A DNA stretch of 64,000 bases from Ruminococcus sp. (GTDB lineage Bacteria > Bacillota > Clostridia > Oscillospirales > Ruminococcaceae). Location of the stretch: the NCBI GenBank assembly GCA_021200415.1, contig JAJQGO010000011.1:62001-126000 (forward strand), given 5' to 3'. A program made the translations under genes and the position numbers. The notes beneath the pieces are model-generated. The model saw nothing but the letters and a program-made list of their open reading frames with translations. It made no database searches and was not told the origin of the DNA. Positions 41,512 through 50,433 of this stretch are shown one piece after another. The first letter of the stretch is position 1. The number at the start of each line of letters is the position of its first letter.

Positions 41512-42450
41512 ATGAGCAAAATAAAAGAAAGCGCACTTGAACTTATCGGGGGCACACCAATTCTCCGACTGAACGGATATTCTAAAAAGGCAGGAATAAC
41601 AAATGCTACACTTCTCGCAAAGCTGGAGTACCTTAATCCTGCCGGCAGCGTTAAGGACAGAATTGCACTTGCAATGATTGAAGATGCCGAAAAGAAAGGC
41701 ATTCTCAAGGAGGGCGCAACGATTATCGAACCGACCTCAGGCAATACGGGAATCGGTCTTGCGGCAGTAGCGGCTGCAAAGGGATATAAGGCTATTCTGA
41801 CGCTTCCCGACACGATGAGTGTAGAGAGAAGAAATCTTTTAAAGGCTTACGGAGCTGAAATCGTGCTTACCGAGGGCGCAAAGGGAATGAAGGGCGCGAT
41901 AGCAAAGGCTGAGGAGCTGAACAAGGAAATTGACGGCTCAATTATTCTGGGACAGTTTGAGAATCCGGCTAATCCTGCTGCACATAAGGCGTCTACAGGT
42001 CCTGAAATATGGGAGCAGACAGACGGTAAGGTAGATATTTTCGTTGCAGGCGTCGGTACAGGCGGAACTATAACAGGCGTTGGCGAATATCTGAAATCAA
42101 AGAATCCTGAAATAAAAATTGTTGCGGTTGAACCGGCAACGTCACCTGTGCTTTCAAAGGGAACGGCAGGACCGCATAAGATTCAGGGCATCGGCGCAGG
42201 ATTTGTTCCCGATACGCTGAACAAGGAGATATATGACGAGGTAATCGCAATTGAAAATGAGGACGCATTTGAGGAAGGCAGAGCATTTGCCGTAAGCGAA
42301 GGTATTCTTGTTGGCATATCATCAGGGGCAGCTTTGAAAGCAGCTGCAATCCTTGCACAGCGTCCCGAAAATAAGGGCAAAAACATTGTTGTGCTTCTCC
42401 CCGATTCAGGCGACAGATATTTGTCAACACCTCTTTTCAGTAATAATTGA
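41512..42450 (+). CDS. cysK: Cysteine synthase (O-acetylserine sulfhydrylase)
   Basis: A 312-residue PLP enzyme that makes cysteine from O-acetylserine and sulfide. PLP lysine is in [16 protein letters not shown] (about residue 43), the substrate loop is [10 protein letters not shown], and the phosphate-binding loop is [17 protein letters not shown] 41512 follows GGAGG with an eight-base spacer. yezD follows after 28 bases. Confidence 0.95.
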   Translation: MSKIKESALELIGGTPILRLNGYSKKAGITNATLLAKLEYLNPAGSVKDRIALAMIEDAEKKGILKEGATIIEPTSGNTGIGLAAVAAAKGYKAILTLPDTMSVERRNLLKAYGAEIVLTEGAKGMKGAIAKAEELNKEIDGSIILGQFENPANPAAHKASTGPEIWEQTDGKVDIFVAGVGTGGTITGVGEYLKSKNPEIKIVAVEPATSPVLSKGTAGPHKIQGIGAGFVPDTLNKEIYDEVIAIENEDAFEEGRAFAVSEGILVGISSGAALKAAAILAQRPENKGKNIVVLLPDSGDRYLSTPLFSNN

Positions 42451-42478
42451 TAATTTTTCCGGCGAGGGGACGGTGTGA

Positions 42479-42640
42479 ATGAACGAGAACACAGCAAAAA
42501 AGCCGACCGGAGAGCGTTCGCATTTAGAAATGCTTGAAAAGCTTCTCAGCAGTACGAAATACGGAAGTATAACCCTTATCGTACAGGACGGGAAAATTAT
42601 TCAGATTGATAAAACAGAAAAGTACAGATTAAAAGACTGA
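42479..42640 (+). CDS. yezD: YezD-family (DUF2292) small protein
   Basis: A 53-residue protein in the gap behind cysK. The family signature is visible: YGSITLIVQDGKIIQIDKTE, ending KYRLKD. DUF2292/YezD proteins are repeatedly found with sulfur-assimilation genes, function unknown. ATG 42479 has a GAGGGGA stretch upstream. The terminator-like hairpin at 42646-42697 follows. Confidence 0.85.
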   Translation: MNENTAKKPTGERSHLEMLEKLLSSTKYGSITLIVQDGKIIQIDKTEKYRLKD

Positions 42641-42645
42641 CCGGA

Positions 42646-42697
42646 AAGACCGGAGGTTTTGTTAAGGCAATGCTTACAATTCCTTCGGTCTTTTTTG
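42646..42697 (+). terminator. Terminator between yezD and the nitrogenase-like operon
   Basis: AAGACCGGAGG (42646-42656) pairs with CCTTCGGTCTT (42682-42692) with one G-T pair, and TTTTG follows. As no promoter is seen downstream, it may act as partial terminator or attenuator before the NifB-like gene. Confidence 0.75.
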
Positions 42698-42725
42698 TTG
42701 TTTATAAGGTGAAAGAAGTGATACT

Positions 42726-43590
42726 ATGAACAATAGCTATAAGAATTTGCAAAATTCCCACCCATGCTTCGGCGGAAATAAAAATAACGTCGGAAGAATT
42801 CATTTACCGGTCAGTCCGGGATGTAATATAGCCTGTCGGTTCTGCGATCGTGCCATAAACGATACCGATAATCGTCCCGGTGTCACTTCAAAGATAATTT
42901 CACCGGAGGAAAGCATCAGCATTTTGGAAAAGGCACTGAAAATTTGTCCGGAAATTACGGTTGCGGGAATCGCAGGGCCGGGAGATACGCTGGCATCTGA
43001 TTATGCTCTGGAAACCTTTCGCAGAATTAAGGAACGCTTTCCTAAGCTTATAAAATGTATGAGTACCAACGGACTTTTGCTTTATGAGCGTGCAGATGAA
43101 ATCATTGAAATCGGAATAGATTCTCTTACAGTTACGGTAAACGCGGTTGATCCGAAAATTGAAGCGCAGCTTAATAAATATATTATTTATCACGGCAGAA
43201 GATATGAGGATATAGAAGCAGCGGAGATACTGATTGATAACCAGCTGAATGGAATCAAAAAAATTGCCGCAGCGGGAATCACTGTAAAGGTGAATACGGT
43301 ACTTGTTCCGGAGATTAACGGAAATCATATTGAAGAAATCGCAAAAGCAGTAAGTCAGGCAGGCGCAGCTATTTATAATATTATTCCGCTGATACCGCAA
43401 TATGAGCTTGCTGATCAAAAAGCGCCGACCTGTTTTCAGATTGACGAGGCACGTACAAAAGCATCAAAATATATTGACGTTTTCCGTCACTGTCAGCATT
43501 GTCGGGCAGATGCTGTGGGCGTTCCCGGAAAATCGGAATACGGTGAGCAGATATATCAGAAAAGACTCAATGTAAAGGAAACATTTTCTC

Positions 43591-43598
<8 letters not shown>
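42726..43598 (+). CDS. NifB-like radical-SAM protein (cofactor precursor synthesis)
   Basis: A 290-residue radical-SAM enzyme matching the core of NifB, which makes the carbide-containing [8Fe-9S-C] precursor of nitrogenase cofactors. Features are the HPCFGG opening with Cys14, the radical-SAM triad Cys33, Cys37, Cys40 in PGCNIACRFC, and a C-terminal pair CQHC (256-259), the set of cysteines that hold the precursor clusters in NifB. The NifX-like domain fused in some NifBs is here a separate following gene. It is the first gene of the nitrogenase-like operon. Confidence 0.9.
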
Positions 43599-44807
<1,209 letters not shown>

Positions 44808-44825
44808 TGAAAGGAAGTATAAATC

Positions 44826-45821
44826 ATGGCAAAGATATATGAATCCATTGCGGAGCTTGTCGGAAGAACGCCGCTGCTGGAGCTTAAAAACTATGAGGAA
44901 AAGCATAACCTCAAAGCAAGGATTCTTGTTAAATTGGAATATTTCAATCCGAATCAGAGCGTTAAGGACAGAATCGCCCTTGCAATGGTTGAAGATGCAG
45001 AACGCTCCGGAAAGCTGAAAAAGGGAGATACCATCGTCGAGCTTACAAGCGGCAATACAGGTGTCGGACTTGCGGCAATCGCAGCGGCAAAGGGATATAA
45101 ATTCCGCGCATACATACAGGATCAGGTAAGCAAAGAGCGCTATCAGGTGGTTCATGCTTTTGGCGGTGAAACCGTAAAGCTGTCAGATGTTCCGGAAATT
45201 GTCAAAAGCATGGAAGAAAACGGAGCTGATTTTGTTGAGTGCTGCAAAGCGCTTGAAAGGGCTATAAGCGGCGAAAAAAATGTTTGGTTTGCCGACCAGA
45301 CAAGAAATCACGCAAATCCTGATATTCATTTTAAAACCACAGGTCCGGAAATATGGCAGGACACAGACGGAAATGTTGATATTTTCGTGGCAAATGTGGG
45401 AACGGGCGGAACGCTTTCCGGTGCAGGAAATTATCTCAAATCAAAGAATCCGAATATACAGGTTGTGGGTATTCAGCCAACTGAAGATTCCTTCCAGAGT
45501 GAGGAACGTCCCGATCAGGAAGAAATAACAGGCGTACACCCTTTTGAAAATGTAGAGGAAAGATACATTCCCGCAAATCTCGACAGAAAGGTATACGATG
45601 ATTGGTACGAGGTGCATACGAATCAGGCATATGAAGCTGCAAGAGAAGCGGCAAAAACAGATGGTATTTTAATCGGCGCATCCTCCGGCGCTGCCATTTA
45701 TACAGCGGCAAAGCTTGCCGAAAAACAGGAAAATGCCGGAAAGACAATTGTTGCCCTTTTGCCGGACACGGGACTCCGCTATCTTTCCACGCATCTTTTC
45801 GATGAAAATTATCATGCATAG
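44826..45821 (+). CDS. CysK-type cysteine synthase inside the nitrogenase-like operon
   Basis: A 331-residue PLP enzyme of the cysteine synthase family. PLP lysine is in [16 protein letters not shown] (about residue 45), LTSGNTGVGLA is the substrate loop, and NVGTGGTLSGAGNYLK is the phosphate loop. It is longer than the CysK at 41512 by an insertion with EERPDQEEITGVHPFENVEE, and carries NxxQSVKD instead of NxAGSVKD. Its position between NifH-like and NifD-like genes suggests that it uses the product of that reductase, most simply sulfide. Confidence 0.9.
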   Translation: MAKIYESIAELVGRTPLLELKNYEEKHNLKARILVKLEYFNPNQSVKDRIALAMVEDAERSGKLKKGDTIVELTSGNTGVGLAAIAAAKGYKFRAYIQDQVSKERYQVVHAFGGETVKLSDVPEIVKSMEENGADFVECCKALERAISGEKNVWFADQTRNHANPDIHFKTTGPEIWQDTDGNVDIFVANVGTGGTLSGAGNYLKSKNPNIQVVGIQPTEDSFQSEERPDQEEITGVHPFENVEERYIPANLDRKVYDDWYEVHTNQAYEAAREAAKTDGILIGASSGAAIYTAAKLAEKQENAGKTIVALLPDTGLRYLSTHLFDENYHA

Positions 45822-45832
45822 GGAGGCACATT

Positions 45833-47296
45833 ATGGCATTGAATTTAAACAGCTCCAATGTGGCTACAAGAGAAAATCGTATAGGCTCAATCACGGGCTA
45901 TATCGGAACATTGGGCGATCTTGCAAAACAAAGCGAATGCGGCACTTTGAAGGGATGCTCGAGATGCTTTTCACAGTCAAGCACCTGCCTTTCGAGCTGC
46001 GCTCTGGCACAGCTATCAGCAATCAGAGATGTTGCGATTATTCATCATGGACCAGCAGGATGCTCTGTTGCAAGCGCTAATGCGTATTATCTTGATAAGG
46101 TTATGGCGAAAAAGCGCGGCGTTACAAATAATACAGTTTACGTCGGAACAGATATGAACGAAAGGGATACAATCTTTGGTTCAACTGAAACGCTCAGAAA
46201 AATTATTCTCGAGGTCAACAAACGGTATACACCAAAAGCAATTTTTGTAACAAGCTCATGTGCCACAGGCATAATCGGCGAGGATATTGACAGCGTAGTT
46301 GACGATGTAAGGGAAGAAATAGATGTTCCGATTGCAGCTGTACACTGCGAAGGCTTCAAATCAAGAATATGGGCTACAGGCTTTGATATTTCCGATCATG
46401 CGGTGCTGAGCAGCATTGTTCAGCCGCCGAAGCAAAAGAGAAATACCATAAATTTCAAGAATTTCTACGAAAGCGCACGACCTGAAATTATAGAGATATT
46501 CAAAAACTTTGACTTAGAGCCGATATTTCTTTACTGCAATTCCACAGTTGAGGAGCTTAGCCATATATCAGAATCGTTGGCAACAACCTGTATATGCGGA
46601 ACTCTCGGAAATTACCTTGGCAATGGGCTTGAGGAAAAATACGGCGTACCATATATCAGAACAATCAATCCCCTCGGAATTGCAGGCTTTGAAACATGGC
46701 TGCGTGAAATCGGCAGAGTTACCGACAGAAGTGAAGCTGTTGAGAAATATATCGCTGAACAGCGGGAGATTTACATTCCGCAGATTGAAGAGATTAAAAA
46801 AGAATTAAAGGGACTCAAGGCAGTTCTCGGCATGGGCCCGGGATACACATTTGAGGTGTCAAGAGTTCTGAATGAGCTTGGAATTGAAGTTGTATGGGCG
46901 CTTGCGTGGCACTATGATAAAAAATATGAAAACGGAGATGTGCCGCCGTCTATGGAATACCTGCTGAAGCATGACGTTGATTTTGAAGCAAGCGTTGCCG
47001 ATCAGCAGAATTACGAGGTAATGAATATTCTTAATAAATATCAGCCCGACCTGTATCTTTCGAGACATCCCGGCTCTACGGTATGGGCAATCAAAAATGG
47101 TACGCCGGCAGTATATGTTGCTGATGAGTATATGATTTTTGGTTATAAGCATACACTTGAATTTGCACAGTCTATTCTTGACAGTATTCATAACCGCAGC
47201 TTTGAAAAAAATCTCGCAAGACGTGTGAAGCTTCCGTATACAGACTGGTGGTATGAGCAGAATGTGGATAAATTTTTGGAGGAGGCGAAAAAATAA
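45833..47296 (+). CDS. Nitrogenase component 1-like alpha subunit (NifD/NifE family)
   Basis: A 487-residue protein of the NifD superfamily. P-cluster cysteines match Cys52, Cys77 (HHGPAGC) and Cys143 (SSCATGIIGEDI). The cofactor cysteine is kept: Cys255 in ICGTLGNYLGNGLEEKYG aligns exactly with Cys275 of nitrogenase. By contrast the nitrogenase residues Gln191, His195 and His442 align with Trp180, Phe184 and Ala430 here (alignment by eye). The N-terminus has extra cysteines (36, 42, 45, 56). So it is probably a reductase with a metal cofactor but not a dinitrogenase. It overlaps the next gene by one base. Confidence 0.88.
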   Translation: MALNLNSSNVATRENRIGSITGYIGTLGDLAKQSECGTLKGCSRCFSQSSTCLSSCALAQLSAIRDVAIIHHGPAGCSVASANAYYLDKVMAKKRGVTNNTVYVGTDMNERDTIFGSTETLRKIILEVNKRYTPKAIFVTSSCATGIIGEDIDSVVDDVREEIDVPIAAVHCEGFKSRIWATGFDISDHAVLSSIVQPPKQKRNTINFKNFYESARPEIIEIFKNFDLEPIFLYCNSTVEELSHISESLATTCICGTLGNYLGNGLEEKYGVPYIRTINPLGIAGFETWLREIGRVTDRSEAVEKYIAEQREIYIPQIEEIKKELKGLKAVLGMGPGYTFEVSRVLNELGIEVVWALAWHYDKKYENGDVPPSMEYLLKHDVDFEASVADQQNYEVMNILNKYQPDLYLSRHPGSTVWAIKNGTPAVYVADEYMIFGYKHTLEFAQSILDSIHNRSFEKNLARRVKLPYTDWWYEQNVDKFLEEAKK

Positions 47297-48594
47297 TGGC
47301 GAAACTTCTTGACAAACAACGATATAAATGTGCCTTAGGTGCGATGCAGACAGTACAGGCAATCACAAGAGCAATTCCGATACTTCACTCAGGCCCCGGC
47401 TGTGCGCAAAAGCTTTCTGATTCCATCGGAAGCAGCGGCTATTTTTCTCCGAATATTTTTCCATGTACAAGTATCAATGAAAAGGACGTTGTATTCGGCG
47501 GTGCGAAAAAGCTTGAAACTACAATTGAGAATGCGTTAAAGGTTATAGATGCGGATTTGTATGTGGTGCTTACCGGATGCATTCCCGAAATTGTCGGAGA
47601 TGATACAGCGGAAGTGGTAAGTCATTTTAAGGATTCTGAAAAGCCTGTGATTTATGCGTCTACAGCAGGATTCAAGGGCAATAATTTCAAAGGTCACGAG
47701 CAGGTAATAGATGCTGTAATTGAACAGTATCTTGAAAAATCCGATGAAAAGGAAAAGGGTCTGGTGAATATATGGGCGGATGTACCATATCAGGACTTAT
47801 TCTGGCTTGGAAATTTAAGGGAGCTTGAAAAGCTTGTTGCTGAGCTTGGTTTAACTCCAAATACCATTTTTGGTTACGAACGCGGAATAGAAAATATAAA
47901 TCGTATTCCAAAAGCACAATTCAATCTTCTCGTATCTCCTTGGGTATCTGTCGGAAACATGAAGAAAATGGAGCAGAAGCTTGGTATACCGTATCTTCAT
48001 TATCCTACACTGCCAATCGGCGCTTTTGAAACAAGCAGGTTTCTGCGTGAGGTCGGAAAATTTGCAGGCGTAGACGAAGAAAAAATCGAAAGCATCATCA
48101 ATAAGCATGAGGATTATTACTACTACCTCATTGAACGCTATGCGGATATGTTTCTTGAAACACGTGTTATGGCAAAGCAGTTTTCAGTCGTTGCTGACGC
48201 ACAGTATGCACTTGGAATTACAAAATTTCTTGTCAATGACTTGGGACTTGTACCGGCAAAGCAGTTTATAACAGATGATACGCCAAAAGCATTTCAAAAG
48301 CAGATACGAGAGGAATTTGAAAATCTCAACTATGGATTGAAAGCAGAGGTAAGCTTTGAAACCGACAGCTATAAGATACACAATGAAATTCAGTCACATG
48401 ATTATCATGGCTATCCGCTTATCCTTGGAGGCTACTATGAAAAAGAGATAACTGAGAAAATGTTCGGTCATTTCTTAAATATTTCGTGGCCGGTTCAGGA
48501 CAAGGTTGTGTTGGACGACGCTTATATCGGTTATACAGGCGGCATTCGTCTGATTGAGGATATTTACTCTGTTGCCGTACAGCGTTGGAACTAA
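47296..48594 (+). CDS. Nitrogenase component 1-like beta subunit (NifK/NifN family)
   Basis: A 432-residue partner of the NifD-like protein. The three P-cluster cysteines are in place: Cys12 (YKCALGAMQ), Cys36 (HSGPGC) and Cys94 (LTGCIPEIVGDD). It is shorter than nitrogenase NifK (about 520), lacking the N-terminal extension. The C-terminal region (DYHGYPLILGGYYE and YTGGIRLIEDIY) is typical of the superfamily. With overlapping genes, the two subunits should form the heterotetramer fed by the NifH-like protein. Confidence 0.9.
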   Translation: MAKLLDKQRYKCALGAMQTVQAITRAIPILHSGPGCAQKLSDSIGSSGYFSPNIFPCTSINEKDVVFGGAKKLETTIENALKVIDADLYVVLTGCIPEIVGDDTAEVVSHFKDSEKPVIYASTAGFKGNNFKGHEQVIDAVIEQYLEKSDEKEKGLVNIWADVPYQDLFWLGNLRELEKLVAELGLTPNTIFGYERGIENINRIPKAQFNLLVSPWVSVGNMKKMEQKLGIPYLHYPTLPIGAFETSRFLREVGKFAGVDEEKIESIINKHEDYYYYLIERYADMFLETRVMAKQFSVVADAQYALGITKFLVNDLGLVPAKQFITDDTPKAFQKQIREEFENLNYGLKAEVSFETDSYKIHNEIQSHDYHGYPLILGGYYEKEITEKMFGHFLNISWPVQDKVVLDDAYIGYTGGIRLIEDIYSVAVQRWN

Positions 48595-48617
48595 GCTGCT
48601 TTTGGAGGTGAAACAGC

Positions 48618-49025
48618 ATGGCATACAAAATCGCAGTTGCGTCCTCTGATGGTATCGAGGTAAATGAAGCATTTGGTAATGCTGCGCGTTTTCTTATATT
48701 CACAGTAAATAACGAAACAATTGAGCCGCCTGAGGAACGAATTTGCACCGTTGGAGATGAATCAGATATATCTTCTGTCTGTAAGGACAACACCTGCCGC
48801 GGTAATGGCAGCAGGTGCAATAATTATACAGGTAATGCGATAAAGGTCGAGCAAATTGCCGACTGCCGATGCGTGGTCTGTCAAAAAATCGGCTTTCAGG
48901 TGCAAAAACAGCTTGAACGGAAAGCCATTAGCTTTTTTGATGTCAGCTGCACCGTAGAAGAAGCTCTGAGTAAAATTATAAAGTATTACAGCAGAATTGA
49001 CAAACATGAATCGCTTAGAAAATAA
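48618..49025 (+). CDS. NifX-like protein, second, cysteine-rich copy
   Basis: A 135-residue paralogue of the NifX-like protein at 43591. The opening YKIAVASSDGIEVNEAFGNA keeps the fold but has lost both histidines of the first copy (HFGHA became AFGNA). The middle gained cysteines: VCKDNTCRGNGSRC and DCRCVVCQKIG. It may bind a cluster through cysteine or serve a different step. It closes the operon; a strong terminator follows. Confidence 0.85.
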   Translation: MAYKIAVASSDGIEVNEAFGNAARFLIFTVNNETIEPPEERICTVGDESDISSVCKDNTCRGNGSRCNNYTGNAIKVEQIADCRCVVCQKIGFQVQKQLERKAISFFDVSCTVEEALSKIIKYYSRIDKHESLRK

Positions 49026-49041
49026 AATACACATATAATTG

Positions 49042-49087
49042 ATCGTACAGCCGAAGTATTGAAGAAATCTTCGGCTGTACGATTTTT
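49042..49087. terminator. Bidirectional terminator at the end of the nitrogenase-like operon
   Basis: ATCGTACAGCCGAAG (49042-49056) pairs perfectly with CTTCGGCTGTACGAT (49069-49083), then a T-run. It also lies at the end of the converging AAA-CYTH gene. Confidence 0.92.
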
Positions 49088-50174
49088 AAATGTTTGCCAA
49101 TGATGCATTCTTAAAAGATTCATCATTCGTAACTTCTTTTATAACCTTAATTTGCTCCGGAAAGATAATCCCGGCGTTTTCATCACTCAATTCAATTTCT
49201 GCGATTGCCTTATCATTCCAGAACGGATAGACATCAATCTCAAAATACTGTCCCTCATATGTAAGGCAGTAACGTGTTTTACGAATTTGTCTTTTTGATG
49301 TATCAGCCTCCATAAGTAGTGCAAGATATTCCGCCTGTGAAAGACGTTTTTCTACCTCCACACGCTTTATATCGGAAATTTTTTTCTTCGTTGTTTTGAA
49401 GTATATGTAATTGCCGTTGATTCCCCTTTGCCTGATTCTTACCTCATCTGCGCTGTTTGATTTTAAATAAGTCTGGATTATTTCAACACGCTGGCAGTTT
49501 GTATTGCTTTCAAGCCATTCTAAATCAGGATATTCGATAAGATACTTGCGCTCAATTTCAAACGGCTCCGGTTCGCCCAAAAAAGAAGCGATTTCCGCAA
49601 TCAATCGGCGCATTTTCCCTTCAAAGTCCGTAGAATTATCAATCACACGGAAGTGAGGGTGTCCCGTCCAAGCAGAAATGAGGTTATCGTCCATCATAGC
49701 TGCTTCTTTAGTGGTTTCTGTACGTGCTGTGTTATTGGCGGTAGTGTAGAATGCTTCAGCTCCCTTAGCGGCGGTAACAAGATGAAAAACAGCATCATAA
49801 TTATCCCTCAGCTCAACCTCATTCACATCAAGCTCCTTGAGAATAGCTGAAAACTCCGTATCATTCATATAAGCCTTGTTGTCAAGAGTTCCGCGGTCAC
49901 AAACAATAAGAATCTTCTCCGAACCCATTGAAGAAGCCGCATTACAGAAAACCTTTTCCTTTTCAATTTGCAGCGTCATCTGACATTTCTGATATTCGGC
50001 ATTGGAGCTGCACGTCCACGGCGCTACTCCGCCTGTAATAAGCTCCGTTGCTGTTTCGGGAACAAACAATACCGTGTACCCCATCTTTGTGAAAGCGTCC
50101 TGTACCCAGCTCATTGCAGTTGATTTGCCCGCACAAGGACCTCCGGTAATCACAATTTTAATAATTTCAGGCAT
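49086..50174 (-). CDS. AAA-type nucleotide kinase-like domain fused to CYTH (triphosphate tunnel) domain
   Basis: A 362-residue two-domain protein. The N-terminal P-loop domain (VITGGPCAGKSTAMSW, residues about 8-23) resembles AAA_28/thymidylate kinase-like ATPases and has FVPETATELITGG and VCDRGTLDNKAYM motifs. The C-terminal CYTH domain starts at about residue 200 with FEIERKYLIEYP (the ExExK signature) and continues with VRIRQRGINGNYIYF and KRVEVEKRLS. CYTH enzymes act on triphosphorylated substrates such as thiamine triphosphate, inorganic triphosphate or RNA 5' ends. The substrate here is unknown. Confidence 0.88.
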   Translation of the reverse strand: MPEIIKIVITGGPCAGKSTAMSWVQDAFTKMGYTVLFVPETATELITGGVAPWTCSSNAEYQKCQMTLQIEKEKVFCNAASSMGSEKILIVCDRGTLDNKAYMNDTEFSAILKELDVNEVELRDNYDAVFHLVTAAKGAEAFYTTANNTARTETTKEAAMMDDNLISAWTGHPHFRVIDNSTDFEGKMRRLIAEIASFLGEPEPFEIERKYLIEYPDLEWLESNTNCQRVEIIQTYLKSNSADEVRIRQRGINGNYIYFKTTKKKISDIKRVEVEKRLSQAEYLALLMEADTSKRQIRKTRYCLTYEGQYFEIDVYPFWNDKAIAEIELSDENAGIIFPEQIKVIKEVTNDESFKNASLANI

Positions 50175-50227
50175 ATTTTTCTCCTCTCTGCATATGTAAT
50201 GATTTATAAATTTATTCCTTTGATATT

Positions 50228-50256
50228 ATTATATATGAAGCTGATAAAATTGTCAA
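50228..50256 (-). promoter_or_regulatory. Promoter of the AAA-CYTH gene
   Basis: Minus strand: TTGACA (50251-50256), 17 bases, TATAAT (50228-50233). Confidence 0.85.
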
Positions 50257-50349
50257 TAATGTATAAGAATAATCAGGGCATCACGCAAAATCCGCGGAGG
50301 GCGGATACTTTTGTTTGCAAATTATTCAGAAATGTCATCGCTTTTATTC

Positions 50350-50378
50350 TTGACGGTTTGGCTTCTTTATGGTATAAT
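50350..50378 (+). promoter_or_regulatory. Promoter of the DEAD-box helicase gene
   Basis: TTGACG (50350-50355), 17 bases, TATAAT (50373-50378), with an extended TGG before the -10. Confidence 0.85.
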
Positions 50379-50433
50379 AAGCACATGGGGAAATTTATTC
50401 CCGCTTTTTTTTGCTATACAGAAAGGAACTATA

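Noticed and set aside
50288-50312. Hairpin ATCCGC-GGAGG-GCGGAT as riboswitch or terminator
   Set aside because: It is short, lies upstream of the helicase promoter, and no gene reads through it from the left; significance is doubtful.
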